Assembly: GCA_017795005.1 (NCBI GenBank)
Contig: CP051242.1
Coordinates: 1,946,976 to 2,010,975 of the forward strand
Length of the DNA stretch: 64,000 nucleotides
Reading direction: 5' to 3'
Source: Balneolaceae bacterium
Lineage (GTDB): Bacteria > Bacteroidota > Rhodothermia > Balneolales > Balneolaceae
Shown here: positions 26,357 to 35,456 of the stretch, one piece after another
Layout of the letters: the number at the start of each line of letters is the position of its first letter
Numbering within the stretch: position 1 is the first letter of the stretch
Notes under the pieces: generated by a model
The model's database searches: none
What the model was told of the DNA's origin: nothing
Seen by the model: only the letters and a program-made list of their open reading frames with translations
Made by a program: the position numbers and the translations under genes

Positions 26357-27331
26357 ATGTCAACAATCCTACGAATACCATATAGTATGCTCCGCCCAAT
26401 TTATGAAAAGACTTCTTTCCATAAATCAGTTATAGAAGAAATACATGATTTAAATCTAAGACCTGCTTACTCCCATTGCAGAGCTATCACAAGATACTAC
26501 GCCAAAACTTTCTATATGGCTACCCGGTTTTTACCTAATCAAAAGCAGAGAAGTATTTTCGCTATCTATGGATTATGCCGCTACCTGGATAATTTAGTTG
26601 ATGAATACGAGGATTTAGCTGATAATGAAAGTATAGACATAAGCGAAGTAGATTATAAACTGGACGTATTCAAAAGAAATTTGAGTTCTATTTATAATGG
26701 TCAAAAATCTGATGATCCAATTTTAACAGCTTTTGCGGATACTCTTCAAAAATATCATATACCTATTGATTTGCCATATTTGTTAATCGATGGGGTACGA
26801 TCAGATCTCGACAAGAATAGATATAAAAACTTTCAGGAACTCTACGACTATTCATATAAAGTAGCTTCCGTTGTTGGGTTAATGACGAGCAGAGTTTTTG
26901 GATATAGTGATGAAAATGCACTTGAATACGCTATTGATCTCGGAATAGCAATGCAATTGACAAATATACTTAGAGATGTTGGGGAAGATCTCGAGAGGAA
27001 TAGAATCTATTTACCACAGAATGAACTCAAGATGTTTGGTGTTTCTGAATCAGATTTATTTAAGAATATAAACTCAGAAAACTTTATCGAATTGATGAAG
27101 TTTCAAGTTGAAAGAGCTCGAAAATACTACAAAAAAGCAGATCTGGGTATCACCTTATTAAGCAAAGATAGCAGGCTGCCTGTTTATTTAGCCAGATATA
27201 ATTACTGCAGAATTCTCGATAAAATTGAAGAGAAAAACTACAATGTGTTCGATGAACGAGCATATTTAAATAGCTTTGAAAAGTTTACAATTCTGCCCAG
27301 GATTTTTGTCAAAATGAAAGCCACTGCCTAG
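26357..27331 (+). CDS. Phytoene/squalene synthase family protein
   Basis: The 324-residue protein carries both Asp-rich prenyl-binding sites. The first is CRYLDNLVDEYED near residues 75-87 and the second DVGEDLERNRIYLP near 210-223. YYAKTFYMATRFLP is the usual N-terminal signature of phytoene synthase. It condenses two C20 or C15 prenyl diphosphates head to head to make a carotenoid or squalene precursor. No other carotenoid genes are in this window, so phytoene and squalene cannot be told apart. It is the first gene of a plus-strand run, with nothing noted in the 173-bp gap before it. Confidence 0.85.
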   Translation: MSTILRIPYSMLRPIYEKTSFHKSVIEEIHDLNLRPAYSHCRAITRYYAKTFYMATRFLPNQKQRSIFAIYGLCRYLDNLVDEYEDLADNESIDISEVDYKLDVFKRNLSSIYNGQKSDDPILTAFADTLQKYHIPIDLPYLLIDGVRSDLDKNRYKNFQELYDYSYKVASVVGLMTSRVFGYSDENALEYAIDLGIAMQLTNILRDVGEDLERNRIYLPQNELKMFGVSESDLFKNINSENFIELMKFQVERARKYYKKADLGITLLSKDSRLPVYLARYNYCRILDKIEEKNYNVFDERAYLNSFEKFTILPRIFVKMKATA

Positions 27332-27387
27332 AAGATACTGGTAGAGAAAGAGGGCATTAATTTTTACTTTCGGATAAAATTATTGCT

Positions 27388-28872
27388 ATGACTCAAATCA
27401 AAAAAATTCTTATTGCAAACAGAGGTGAAATTGCAGTAAGAGTTATTCATACCTGTAAAGAATTAGGAATAAAAAGTGTAGCGGTTTATTCTCGTCCTGA
27501 TGAATTTTCTCCGCACGTTCAATTAGCTGATGAATCAGTCTTTATAGGAGAGGCAGCATCATCAGAAAGTTATTTGGTAATCGATAAAATTATTAATGCT
27601 GTAAAACAAACCGGTGCAGAAGCAGTTCACCCCGGGTATGGTTTTTTAAGTGAAAATGCGGTATTTGCTGAACGTTGTAAAACTGAAGGAATCATATTTA
27701 TTGGCCCTGAACCAAAGGCTATAAAGCTAATGGGAGATAAAACTTCAGCACGTGAATTAGTAACCGAATATGATATTCCTACCCCTCCAGGACTTAAAAG
27801 CACTTTGGAAAGTATTGAAGAAGCTAGAAAAGTTGCCAATGACATTGGGTTTCCAATTTTGATAAAAGCTTCTGCCGGTGGTGGAGGTAAGGGTATGAGA
27901 ATAGTGTATAAGGAATCAGAGTTTGATTCCAGCATAAAAGCAGCAAAATCTGAAGCAAAAAATGCCTTTGGAGATGATAGGGTTTACATAGAAAAGTATT
28001 TAGAAGAACCCAGACATATAGAGTTCCAGATTATGGCGGATACTCATGGAAACGTTGTTCATGTATTCGACCGTGAATGTTCTATTCAGAGACGTCACCA
28101 AAAAGTTATTGAAGAAGCACCAAGTACTCTGCTAACAGAAGAATTACGTGCAAAGATGGCGGAAGCAGCTATCAAAGCAGCAAAAGCATGTGATTATGTA
28201 GGTGCAGGAACTATAGAATTTCTGGTGGATAAACACATGAACTTCTATTTCCTGGAAATGAATACGCGTTTGCAAGTGGAGCACCCGGTTACCGAAATGA
28301 TTTCAGGTCTTGATTTAGTTGCAGCACAAATTGCTGTTGCCGAAGGAAAAGAGCTTCCTTTTAATCAGAATGATATTTCGAAAAACGGGCATTCAATAGA
28401 ATGCAGAATTTATGCTGAAGATCCGGAAGATAATTTTCTTCCCAGTACCGGTTTATTAAAAAAGCACAGAATTCCTTCTGGGACAGGTGTAAGAGTTGAT
28501 GCCGGAGTGGAAGAGGGACAAGAGGTTACTATTAATTATGACCCAATGATTTCAAAGTTGACAGTATTTGGAAGTGACCGTGAAGATGCAAGAAAGAAAA
28601 TGCTTCGCGCATTGAAGGAGTATGAAATTTCTGGCTGTAAAACCACTATCCCTTTTTGTGAATACACATTAAATCATGAAGCTTTTATTTCAGGGAAGTA
28701 TGATACACATTTTGTTAAAGATCATTTTAATCCAGAAAATTTGAAAAGCAATTCAAGTGATGAAATCATAGCATTAATAGCAGGGTTGCTCAAAAATCGT
28801 TTAACCCCTGAAAAAATTAAAATTGAAACATCAGCTTCTGAACAATCATCTTGGTGGAGTAATAGAAATTAA
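27388..28872 (+). CDS. accC: Acetyl-/acyl-CoA carboxylase biotin carboxylase subunit
   Basis: The 494-residue enzyme carboxylates biotin on a carrier protein using ATP and bicarbonate. It shows KKILIANRGEIAVRVIHTCK, the ATP-grasp glycine loop KASAGGGGKGMRIV (residues about 160-172), ECSIQRRHQKVIEEAPS and EMNTRLQVEHPVTE. The length is longer than E. coli AccC (449), with a C-terminal tail and no biotin-carrier domain. This resembles the acyl-CoA (propionyl-type) carboxylases of Bacteroidota. The tail makes propionyl-CoA as likely as acetyl-CoA. It is followed by murQ after 2 bp. Confidence 0.88.
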   Translation: MTQIKKILIANRGEIAVRVIHTCKELGIKSVAVYSRPDEFSPHVQLADESVFIGEAASSESYLVIDKIINAVKQTGAEAVHPGYGFLSENAVFAERCKTEGIIFIGPEPKAIKLMGDKTSARELVTEYDIPTPPGLKSTLESIEEARKVANDIGFPILIKASAGGGGKGMRIVYKESEFDSSIKAAKSEAKNAFGDDRVYIEKYLEEPRHIEFQIMADTHGNVVHVFDRECSIQRRHQKVIEEAPSTLLTEELRAKMAEAAIKAAKACDYVGAGTIEFLVDKHMNFYFLEMNTRLQVEHPVTEMISGLDLVAAQIAVAEGKELPFNQNDISKNGHSIECRIYAEDPEDNFLPSTGLLKKHRIPSGTGVRVDAGVEEGQEVTINYDPMISKLTVFGSDREDARKKMLRALKEYEISGCKTTIPFCEYTLNHEAFISGKYDTHFVKDHFNPENLKSNSSDEIIALIAGLLKNRLTPEKIKIETSASEQSSWWSNRN

Positions 28873-28874
28873 TT

Positions 28875-29801
28875 ATGTCAGATTTGAAAAAAGAGCTCTT
28901 TAATACCCTAAATAAATTAGATACAGAACAAAGAAATCCTGATACGAAAGAAATTGATCTCGCTGATCCTTTAGAGATCGTACAATTAATGAACAACGAA
29001 GACCAGAAGGTCGCTTTTCATGTTGAGAAGAGGTTGAATGAGATAGCTGAATCTGTTGAACTTGTAAGTGACAGTATTAATTTAGGAGGAAGGTTGCTTT
29101 ATTTTGGAGCGGGCACAAGTGGAAGGCTTGGTGTATTAGATGCAGCAGAATGTCCACCCACATTTGGAACAGAACCACACCAGGTTCAGGGATTCATTGC
29201 CGGAGGGGAAGACGCAATGTTTGTTGCTCAGGAAGGAGCAGAAGACTCTGAAGAAATAGGAGCCAAAGATTTTTTAAATGTTAATCCTACTAAAGTAGAT
29301 GTAGTTTGTGGATTAGCAGCTAGCGGAAGAACTCCATATGTTTTGGGAGTAATAAAAAAAGCACAGGAGATGGGAATAAAAACTATTTTTGTTACAACTG
29401 TTCCAAAATCTCAACTAAAGGTTCAGGCTGATATAACCATTGATGTACCAGTGGGGCCGGAAGTGATAATGGGAAGTACACGCTTGAAAAGTGGTACAGC
29501 CCAAAAAATGGTGCTCAACATGATTACTACGGGAGCATTTATACGGCAAGGTAAAGTGCTTGAAAATGTAATGGTAGATTTAAAACTGACAAATGAAAAA
29601 CTTGTTGAGAGAGCTAAAAGGATTATCACAACCTTCGGAAATGTTTCCTATTCTGAATCGGAAAAGTTATTAACGGAATCAAACGGACACGTTAAAACAG
29701 CATTAGTAATGTCCTTGGGTAGTTTAGACAGAGAAGAAGCAAAATCTCTATTAGGTAAAAATGATGGCTTTATTAGAAAAGCACTTCAGAATTTAAATTA
29801 A
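28875..29801 (+). CDS. murQ: N-acetylmuramic acid 6-phosphate etherase
   Basis: The 308-residue SIS-domain enzyme cleaves the lactyl ether of MurNAc-6-phosphate to give GlcNAc-6-phosphate and D-lactate, recycling cell-wall sugar. Signatures include LLYFGAGTSGRLGVLDAAECPPTF, FIAGGEDAMFVAQEGAEDS and VCGLAASGRTPYVLG, all characteristic of MurQ. Length is normal. It lies in a tight run accC-murQ-plsC-tonB with spacings of 2, 0 and -4 bp, so the unit mixes lipid and wall metabolism. No anmK or permease gene is visible here. Confidence 0.95.
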   Translation: MSDLKKELFNTLNKLDTEQRNPDTKEIDLADPLEIVQLMNNEDQKVAFHVEKRLNEIAESVELVSDSINLGGRLLYFGAGTSGRLGVLDAAECPPTFGTEPHQVQGFIAGGEDAMFVAQEGAEDSEEIGAKDFLNVNPTKVDVVCGLAASGRTPYVLGVIKKAQEMGIKTIFVTTVPKSQLKVQADITIDVPVGPEVIMGSTRLKSGTAQKMVLNMITTGAFIRQGKVLENVMVDLKLTNEKLVERAKRIITTFGNVSYSESEKLLTESNGHVKTALVMSLGSLDREEAKSLLGKNDGFIRKALQNLN

Positions 29802-30527
29802 ATGAAAATAGTATTCAGCATATACGTTTGGACATGCTATGTTCTTTTATTTCTGATTTTTTTTGCAATCATATCTATCATTTTTTTACTCACATTTCCT
29901 TTCGACAGATACCGACGCATACCTAATAAAGTTTTAGGGATTATGGCTTCAATGATGATGAGATTAAGTCCATTTTGGAAAATTGAAATCATTGGGGACG
30001 AGAAATATAATCCATCTGAACCAACCATATTTATTGCCAATCATGAGAGTTTTATAGATATACCTCTATTATATGAATTGCCCTGGAAAATGAAATGGGT
30101 AGTTAAACACAGTATGACATATATCCCTGTGATGGGATGGTTAGTAAAACTTACCGGGCAACTTACTATTAACAGATCAAGTAAATCAGCATTAAAGAAA
30201 TTATCTAATCTGGTTCAACCTCTTCAGGATTTGGTACCTGTTATGATTTTCCCTGAAGGTACAAGATCTTTGGATGGTGAGATTCAAGGCTTTAAGAACG
30301 GAGCTTTTTTATTAGCGATGGAGCATGGTTTTAGAATTCAACCAGTGGTTTTATCGGGCCCATTTCAAATTTTGAAATCAGGTTCCAAGTTATTTTCACC
30401 GGAAGGAAATTTAAAAATATCAGTCCTGGACCCTATTGATGTAACTCATTTTGATAATATGAGTGATTTAAAGTCGTTTGCCAGAGATCAGATAATTATT
30501 GAGCAAAAGCGATTGCGAAATTCTTGA
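29802..30527 (+). CDS. plsC: 1-acyl-sn-glycerol-3-phosphate acyltransferase
   Basis: This 241-residue membrane enzyme acylates lysophosphatidic acid. It has an N-terminal membrane segment (CYVLLFLIFFAIISIIFLL, about residues 12-30), the catalytic H-x4-D box NHESFID near residue 75, the FPEGTRS motif near 145-151, and PVVLSGPF in the C-terminal half. It begins directly at the murQ stop and overlaps the tonB-like gene by 4 bp. Its product is phosphatidic acid at the inner membrane. Substrate chain length cannot be told. Confidence 0.92.
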   Translation: MKIVFSIYVWTCYVLLFLIFFAIISIIFLLTFPFDRYRRIPNKVLGIMASMMMRLSPFWKIEIIGDEKYNPSEPTIFIANHESFIDIPLLYELPWKMKWVVKHSMTYIPVMGWLVKLTGQLTINRSSKSALKKLSNLVQPLQDLVPVMIFPEGTRSLDGEIQGFKNGAFLLAMEHGFRIQPVVLSGPFQILKSGSKLFSPEGNLKISVLDPIDVTHFDNMSDLKSFARDQIIIEQKRLRNS

Positions 30528-31207
30528 GTACAAATAAAATAGATACCATAATCTCAGACCTACATTATCATCATAGGATTATGGCGGCTATTATCATGGC
30601 TCAGCTTATTTTTATTACCACATTCAAGTTCTGGCCTGAGAGTGAATACGAGCAACCTTTTCTTGACTCCTTTGAGAGAGAGGCTGTAATAGTGGAAGAA
30701 ATGATTATTACCAAACAGGCAAATGCTCCGGCAGCGCCCCCAAAACCCCAAGTTCCCATCCCCGTACCTAATGACAAGGTTATCGAAGAAGAAATTTTAG
30801 AATTCCCTGAATTGGATGATCTTGTAAATACAGATCCTTTAAGTGAACAAAATACTACTGGTCAAAGAGGAGATGAGGAACAGATTTCAGGAAATCCAGA
30901 CCTTCCTCCCCGGGTTGTGAAAATTGTAGAGCCTGTCATTCCTGATGAAGCAAAAAATGAAAATCTAATGGCGATGATAACTGTGAATTTCACGGTACTA
31001 TCAAACGGGAATGTTAAGGAAGCGTATATTGCAGAAATTCGTCTTTATGAATCGAATGGGAAAGATTTTAAAGTTGTAAATGATATCGGTTATGGCTTAT
31101 TAGAAGCTACTTTGGAGGCAGCATATCAATGGAAATTCCGACCAGCAACTGAATCAGGAGAAAGAGTAGGAGCCTATACTCAGGATGTATTTACTTTTGG
31201 CTTTTAG
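30524..31207 (+). CDS. Energy transducer TonB-like protein
   Basis: The frame starts at TTG 30524, overlapping plsC by four bases, and encodes 227 residues. It has an N-terminal membrane helix (RIMAAIIMAQLIFITTF, about residues 18-34), a periplasmic Pro-rich linker (APAAPPKPQVPIPVP) and a C-terminal TonB-like domain with LEAAYQWKFRPA near residue 200. TonB proteins pass proton-motive energy to outer-membrane receptors. No ExbB/ExbD genes are in the window, so this is probably one of several TonBs. The TTG start is not certain; internal ATG codons in the membrane helix are less likely. Confidence 0.85.
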   Translation: MSTNKIDTIISDLHYHHRIMAAIIMAQLIFITTFKFWPESEYEQPFLDSFEREAVIVEEMIITKQANAPAAPPKPQVPIPVPNDKVIEEEILEFPELDDLVNTDPLSEQNTTGQRGDEEQISGNPDLPPRVVKIVEPVIPDEAKNENLMAMITVNFTVLSNGNVKEAYIAEIRLYESNGKDFKVVNDIGYGLLEATLEAAYQWKFRPATESGERVGAYTQDVFTFGF

Positions 31208-31208
31208 C

Positions 31209-31240
31209 ATTGCTAAGGGATAAGAATAATTCTATCTTTG
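31209..31240 (+). promoter_or_regulatory. Promoter for tRNA-Ser
   Basis: ATTG at 31209-31212 and TATCTTTG at 31233-31240 are 20 bp apart, matching the Bacteroidota promoter. A start about 7 bp downstream would lie 14 bp before the tRNA. Confidence 0.65.
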
Positions 31241-31260
31241 CCGCCCTTATTGTTTAAAAC

Positions 31261-31348
31261 GGAGAGGTGCCGGAGCGGTCGAACGGGCTCGCCTGGAAAG
31301 CGTGTGTGCCTCACAAGGGTACCGAGGGTTCGAATCCCTCCCTCTCCG
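31261..31348 (+). tRNA. tRNA-Ser(GGA)
   Basis: The 88-nt sequence folds as a class II tRNA with the acceptor stem GGAGAGG (31261-31267) paired to CCTCTCC (31341-31347), a long variable arm, the T loop GGTTCGAATCC, and the anticodon loop CTGGAAA with GGA at 31295-31297. It reads UCC and UCU serine codons. The CCA end is not encoded. Its own promoter lies just upstream. Confidence 0.97.
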
Positions 31349-31371
31349 CTCTTTTTCTCTTTCTCTATTAG

Positions 31372-31416
31372 AAATAAACTCTTTTAAAAAAAAGTTGATC
31401 AACTTTGAGTTTATTT
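31372..31416 (+). terminator. Long hairpin after tRNA-Ser, possible terminator
   Basis: AAATAAACTC (31372-31381) pairs with GAGTTTATTT (31407-31416), and inside lies a perfect 16-bp palindrome AAAGTTGATCAACTTT (31391-31406). The U run is broken by A, so it is a weak intrinsic terminator at best. The remaining gap to 31581 shows nothing I can identify. Confidence 0.45.
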
Positions 31417-31581
31417 TAATAATTTAAGCTATCAATAAATCAAGACGGCTTAGGTTTTTATCGTGGTACAGGTACAACTATTACTGCAATCTAATTTTGT
31501 TTCACATCTTCCTTTTGTAGGTTTTTTTGCAACAAATTCCCAATGCCGGTTTAATCAACAATAAACTAAAATTTATAGCAG

Positions 31582-33873
31582 ATGCGTAATTTCAAGCTGT
31601 TAACAATCTGGGGTCTGGCTTTGATACTTTTTGTCGGGTGTGAAGTGCCAAAGAAGCCAGATTTTACAACTTCACATACTATTGAAGCGCCCTTACTGAT
31701 AGATAAAGAGTATCAGTTTCTAGGGGGAGGAGGATCAGTCGACGTACTGATCGATACTACATCAAGTAATTTTGACTCACTTTTTGTATTGGATCCAACT
31801 AATAATCTCATAAAAATTTCTAAAGAAGAAAGTTTCGATTTTGGAGATTTAAATGATGCAATACCTGAAATAAGTACGGATGAAACAAGTTTTAACTCTC
31901 AGGTTGGTGAGCTTGAAATCGGGAATTTCTCATCAGGAAGTGGAGACTTAGGATCGGTAGATATCCAGGAAGTTACTGGTTCAGACCCAAATGTAGTCCC
32001 GGCTGGTACTCCGATCCCGGCAGGTGATAATTCTGCAAATCCTGTTGAAATTGGTATTGGTGCTAACACTGATTTCTTTGTTAGTGCAACTATTAAAGGG
32101 GGCTCTTTAGATATTCAGGTTACCAATAACCTTGGATTTGATTTTACAAACGCTCAGGTTCAGATTATTGATACTCTTGCAAATACTGCTATTGGAGGCA
32201 CAGCTGAATTTAGTGCTGCAAATGGAAATCAGCTTTTATCCGATAACAATCCCCGGGTTGCTTCTGTTGATTTTTCGAATGGTGATGTTCTGCAAAATAT
32301 GGGGGTAAGACTCACTATTTTTTGGGATGGATTCAATTTTCCAGCAAACCCAGGAGAATTATCTGTTAACTCGGTAGATGGTAATGGATTAGTAGCATCA
32401 GAAGTAGAAGCGGCACTTGAAGGTCAGGATTTCTCGACGAGTAATACAACAACATTTGATGCTACCGAATTCTTATTTACAGATGCATCTCATTATGTTC
32501 AACTTGAATCAGGTACAATTAATATTGAACCAATTGTAAATGGACTTGATTTAACTATTGATTCGCTAATTATTTCTTTCCCAAATATTTTAAGAGGTCC
32601 TAATTATTTACCGGGTGATTCACTTCGTATTAGATATATACCCGGATTAGACCAGATTACAAGAAGTTCTACTTCACCTGCAAAAGAACGAGATCTTGCT
32701 GGATTCAGGCTTTATGCTTTAAATAATGAGATTACATATAATATTTATGCAATAACTGAAAACACTCAGGATGCTGCCCCTAGTGAACAAACAAGGGTAA
32801 TCAATGAAAATGATGAAATTAGCTCGAGTGTAAGTATTACGAACCTAAATATTGCAGAAGCGTTTGGAGAAATTGCGGAACAAACAGTTTCGCTAGGTGA
32901 TGATGATCTTGCTAACGGGGAAAATGTTTTCGACTTATTCAATGAAACAGAAGTTGAGTTAATCGAAATCGATGGTTTGGATGAACTTTCAGATCAAATT
33001 TCAGGACTCGAGTTTACCCAAGCTTCTTTAAGCATTAATTATGAAAGCGATATTGGTGTACCAACGACTATTTATGCTGCATTCTTAGGTGTGAATGGCC
33101 AAGGTGAAGAAGTTTACTTGAATGGTAAATCGGGTACAAATGCGGAAGTACAATCTTCAGATCCAATTGTTGGTTTACAGGTAAATGGTGCTCAAATTCC
33201 AGCAGACTCACTTATTAAATTTGAGTTGGAAACAAGTAATACAGGACTTCAAATGTTTTCGCTGGTTTTTGATTCTTCAAATTCTACCGTAAATGAATTC
33301 CTGAATAACCTTCCAAGCGAAATCAGATTTATTGGAAAAGCTGTAGTGAACGAAGGAGGTGGAGAAGCAAGCATAGCGACACCACTCAACTTTGATCCTT
33401 CTTTTAGTATCGATTTGCCTCTTGCTTTCAGAACTACTTCAGAAACTGTATTTACTGATACTACAGAAACTGATGGCTTACAAGACTTACCTACTCCTGA
33501 AGATGATGCAAATTTCACGGATGCTCTTCTGTTGATTAGTTATGAAAATGGTTTGCCATTAGGATTTAGTTTAAGTCTTACTTTTGTTGACTCTCTAGGT
33601 CAGGAAGTAACTATTCTTCCTCTTGATGGTACTAAGTATGATCTTCTTGGAGCACAGGTGGATCCGATTACTCGTTTTGCTACAACACCATCTTCAGGTA
33701 GCTTACAAATTGCACTTACTGATGAACAGTTAAGTCAGCTTTACAGAACATCTTCTATAATTATAGAATCAAATTTGAATACTACACTCAATGAGGAAGT
33801 AAAATTCAAAGCCACTGATACTATAAGCTTAAGTGTGAGTGCAAGAATAAGTATTGAAAATAAAGTTAATTAA
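31582..33873 (+). CDS. Large surface or periplasmic lipoprotein, unknown function
   Basis: The 763-residue protein has a lipoprotein signal with lipobox LFVGC (C20). The rest is rich in Asp, Ser, Thr, Asn and beta-strands, with few charged helices, resembling a chain of Ig-like folds. There are sections such as SLDIQVTNNLGFDFTNAQVQ and TLTFVDSLGQEVT-like strands. No catalytic motif is visible. It stands 12 bp before an outer-membrane barrel gene, so the two probably form a unit at the outer membrane. Bacteroidota carry many such lipoproteins of unknown role, and I do not assign one. Confidence 0.85.
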   Translation: MRNFKLLTIWGLALILFVGCEVPKKPDFTTSHTIEAPLLIDKEYQFLGGGGSVDVLIDTTSSNFDSLFVLDPTNNLIKISKEESFDFGDLNDAIPEISTDETSFNSQVGELEIGNFSSGSGDLGSVDIQEVTGSDPNVVPAGTPIPAGDNSANPVEIGIGANTDFFVSATIKGGSLDIQVTNNLGFDFTNAQVQIIDTLANTAIGGTAEFSAANGNQLLSDNNPRVASVDFSNGDVLQNMGVRLTIFWDGFNFPANPGELSVNSVDGNGLVASEVEAALEGQDFSTSNTTTFDATEFLFTDASHYVQLESGTINIEPIVNGLDLTIDSLIISFPNILRGPNYLPGDSLRIRYIPGLDQITRSSTSPAKERDLAGFRLYALNNEITYNIYAITENTQDAAPSEQTRVINENDEISSSVSITNLNIAEAFGEIAEQTVSLGDDDLANGENVFDLFNETEVELIEIDGLDELSDQISGLEFTQASLSINYESDIGVPTTIYAAFLGVNGQGEEVYLNGKSGTNAEVQSSDPIVGLQVNGAQIPADSLIKFELETSNTGLQMFSLVFDSSNSTVNEFLNNLPSEIRFIGKAVVNEGGGEASIATPLNFDPSFSIDLPLAFRTTSETVFTDTTETDGLQDLPTPEDDANFTDALLLISYENGLPLGFSLSLTFVDSLGQEVTILPLDGTKYDLLGAQVDPITRFATTPSSGSLQIALTDEQLSQLYRTSSIIIESNLNTTLNEEVKFKATDTISLSVSARISIENKVN

Positions 33874-33884
33874 GGAGCAGACAG

Positions 33885-35402
33885 ATGAAACATTTAAGAC
33901 TCATTTTCACAATTTGTTTTAGCCTTTCAGCTGCTGCCTTAGTAGCTCAAAGTAGATATTATAATGCCGCAACCCTTGGAATGGGTGGTGGGGGTACTGC
34001 CTATATCGATGGATACCATGCTAATTTCCTTAACCCGGCTAACCTTATGATTAATAACACCGGTAAAAAACCAAAACGACAACTTGGAATAGTTGGTGGT
34101 ATTGGAGTTAGAACTGGTGGTACGTTAATTAATCTTGATGTGTATGATCGTTATTTGACTAAAGGGCTAACCATTAGTGGTCAAACTCGTGTTGATATGT
34201 TAAACGATTGGTTTGGCACCGATCAAAATAATACACGAGATATGGCTGCTACTTTCTCTATTGTACCCTTTGGCTTCTCAAACCGGGGAAATAAAATGGC
34301 ATTTAGTTTAGCTGCCCGTGTTCGTACAGCTCAGGATTTAACGGTTAATAAAGGTCTTATGGAGTTAGCCTTTTACGGATTTGATTCAGACCAGTTCGGT
34401 GGTTCGGGCGTTCCGGTAAACTTTAATTCAAGAACACTTTCATATACTTCTATCTCACTTGGATATGCTATGGAGTTACCAGTTCCTTTATCAGGAGTTG
34501 TTGAAATGATTCCATTTGTTAATGGCATGAAATTATATGCCGGTGTTGCTCCTAAATACTTGATAGGAATTCAATCCACAGAACTTGATTTCATTTCAAA
34601 CCTTACCGTAGACCCTGTGTCCGGAAATAATGCAGGTGGAATAACTCATGATTTTGAATATTCCTTATATACCTATGGTGATTTATCCACTCAATTATCT
34701 GATTATGCTGCAGCCAGAGAACTGGACCCTGATGCTAAGCTGGACGACTTTCTGGACTATAATGGATCAGATATAGGAACTCTTGGTTCTGGTTTTGGAG
34801 TAGATTTAGGTGTTACCGCCGAATTGGATGTATCACTTCCAGCTTTAGGGATATTAGGAAGCAGACAAGTACTTAGATTATCAATGTCTGTTACTGATAT
34901 AGGTAGTATCGATTTTGATTCTAATCCTTCCAGAATTACTGCTTCAGGTGTAGCTGTAGTTGATGGAGATCTTGGTGATAAAACTCCAGGCGAATATTTC
35001 GAAGATCTTGCTGATAGTCTTCAAAATGATGTGTATGGAGGATTTACATCCGAATCAGTTGGAGCGCAAAAGTATGAATTACCAGGAATGTATAATTTTG
35101 GGGCAGCACTTACACTTGGGAAGTTAACCACTACTTTAGACTACGGTTTTGGCTTTAATGAAGTTGGAACCAATAGTAGAAGAAGCGCATTAACTTTTGG
35201 AGCTGAGTATCGTTTCCTTGGATTTATTCCGGTTCGATTTGGTACACGTGTAGGTGGATATTCTTCTACATCGTATTCTGCCGGCTTCGGACTAGACCTA
35301 AGATTCCTTGAATTTACCGTTGGAGCTTCAACGGTTGCCAATTCCGAAAACAATGGTAGTTCAGCTGCAGTAGCCTGGAGTGGGCTTGTACTCAGATTCT
35401 AA
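33885..35402 (+). CDS. Outer-membrane beta-barrel protein, DUF5723-like
   Basis: The 505-residue protein has a signal peptide (LIFTICFSLSAAALVAQ) then LGMGGGGTAYIDGYHANFLNPANLM, an opening typical of Bacteroidota barrels of the DUF5723 or PorV-like type. Many alternating strands end with a C-terminal aromatic residue (SGLVLRF), the usual barrel signal for the BAM machine. It is paired with the lipoprotein gene 12 bp upstream, suggesting a surface complex. A strong terminator follows at 35426. Substrate and role are unknown; the family name is a pattern judgement. Confidence 0.75.
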   Translation: MKHLRLIFTICFSLSAAALVAQSRYYNAATLGMGGGGTAYIDGYHANFLNPANLMINNTGKKPKRQLGIVGGIGVRTGGTLINLDVYDRYLTKGLTISGQTRVDMLNDWFGTDQNNTRDMAATFSIVPFGFSNRGNKMAFSLAARVRTAQDLTVNKGLMELAFYGFDSDQFGGSGVPVNFNSRTLSYTSISLGYAMELPVPLSGVVEMIPFVNGMKLYAGVAPKYLIGIQSTELDFISNLTVDPVSGNNAGGITHDFEYSLYTYGDLSTQLSDYAAARELDPDAKLDDFLDYNGSDIGTLGSGFGVDLGVTAELDVSLPALGILGSRQVLRLSMSVTDIGSIDFDSNPSRITASGVAVVDGDLGDKTPGEYFEDLADSLQNDVYGGFTSESVGAQKYELPGMYNFGAALTLGKLTTTLDYGFGFNEVGTNSRRSALTFGAEYRFLGFIPVRFGTRVGGYSSTSYSAGFGLDLRFLEFTVGASTVANSENNGSSAAVAWSGLVLRF

Positions 35403-35425
35403 GTCGATAATACTTATATTATCAA

Positions 35426-35456
35426 AGCCTCATTCGATGTGAATGAGGCTTTTTTT
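35426..35456 (+). terminator. Rho-independent terminator
   Basis: AGCCTCATTC (35426-35435) pairs with GAATGAGGCT (35441-35450), a perfect 10-bp stem with a 5-nt loop, then TTTTTT. It ends the barrel gene transcript and overlaps the stop of the convergent oxidoreductase. Confidence 0.9.
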
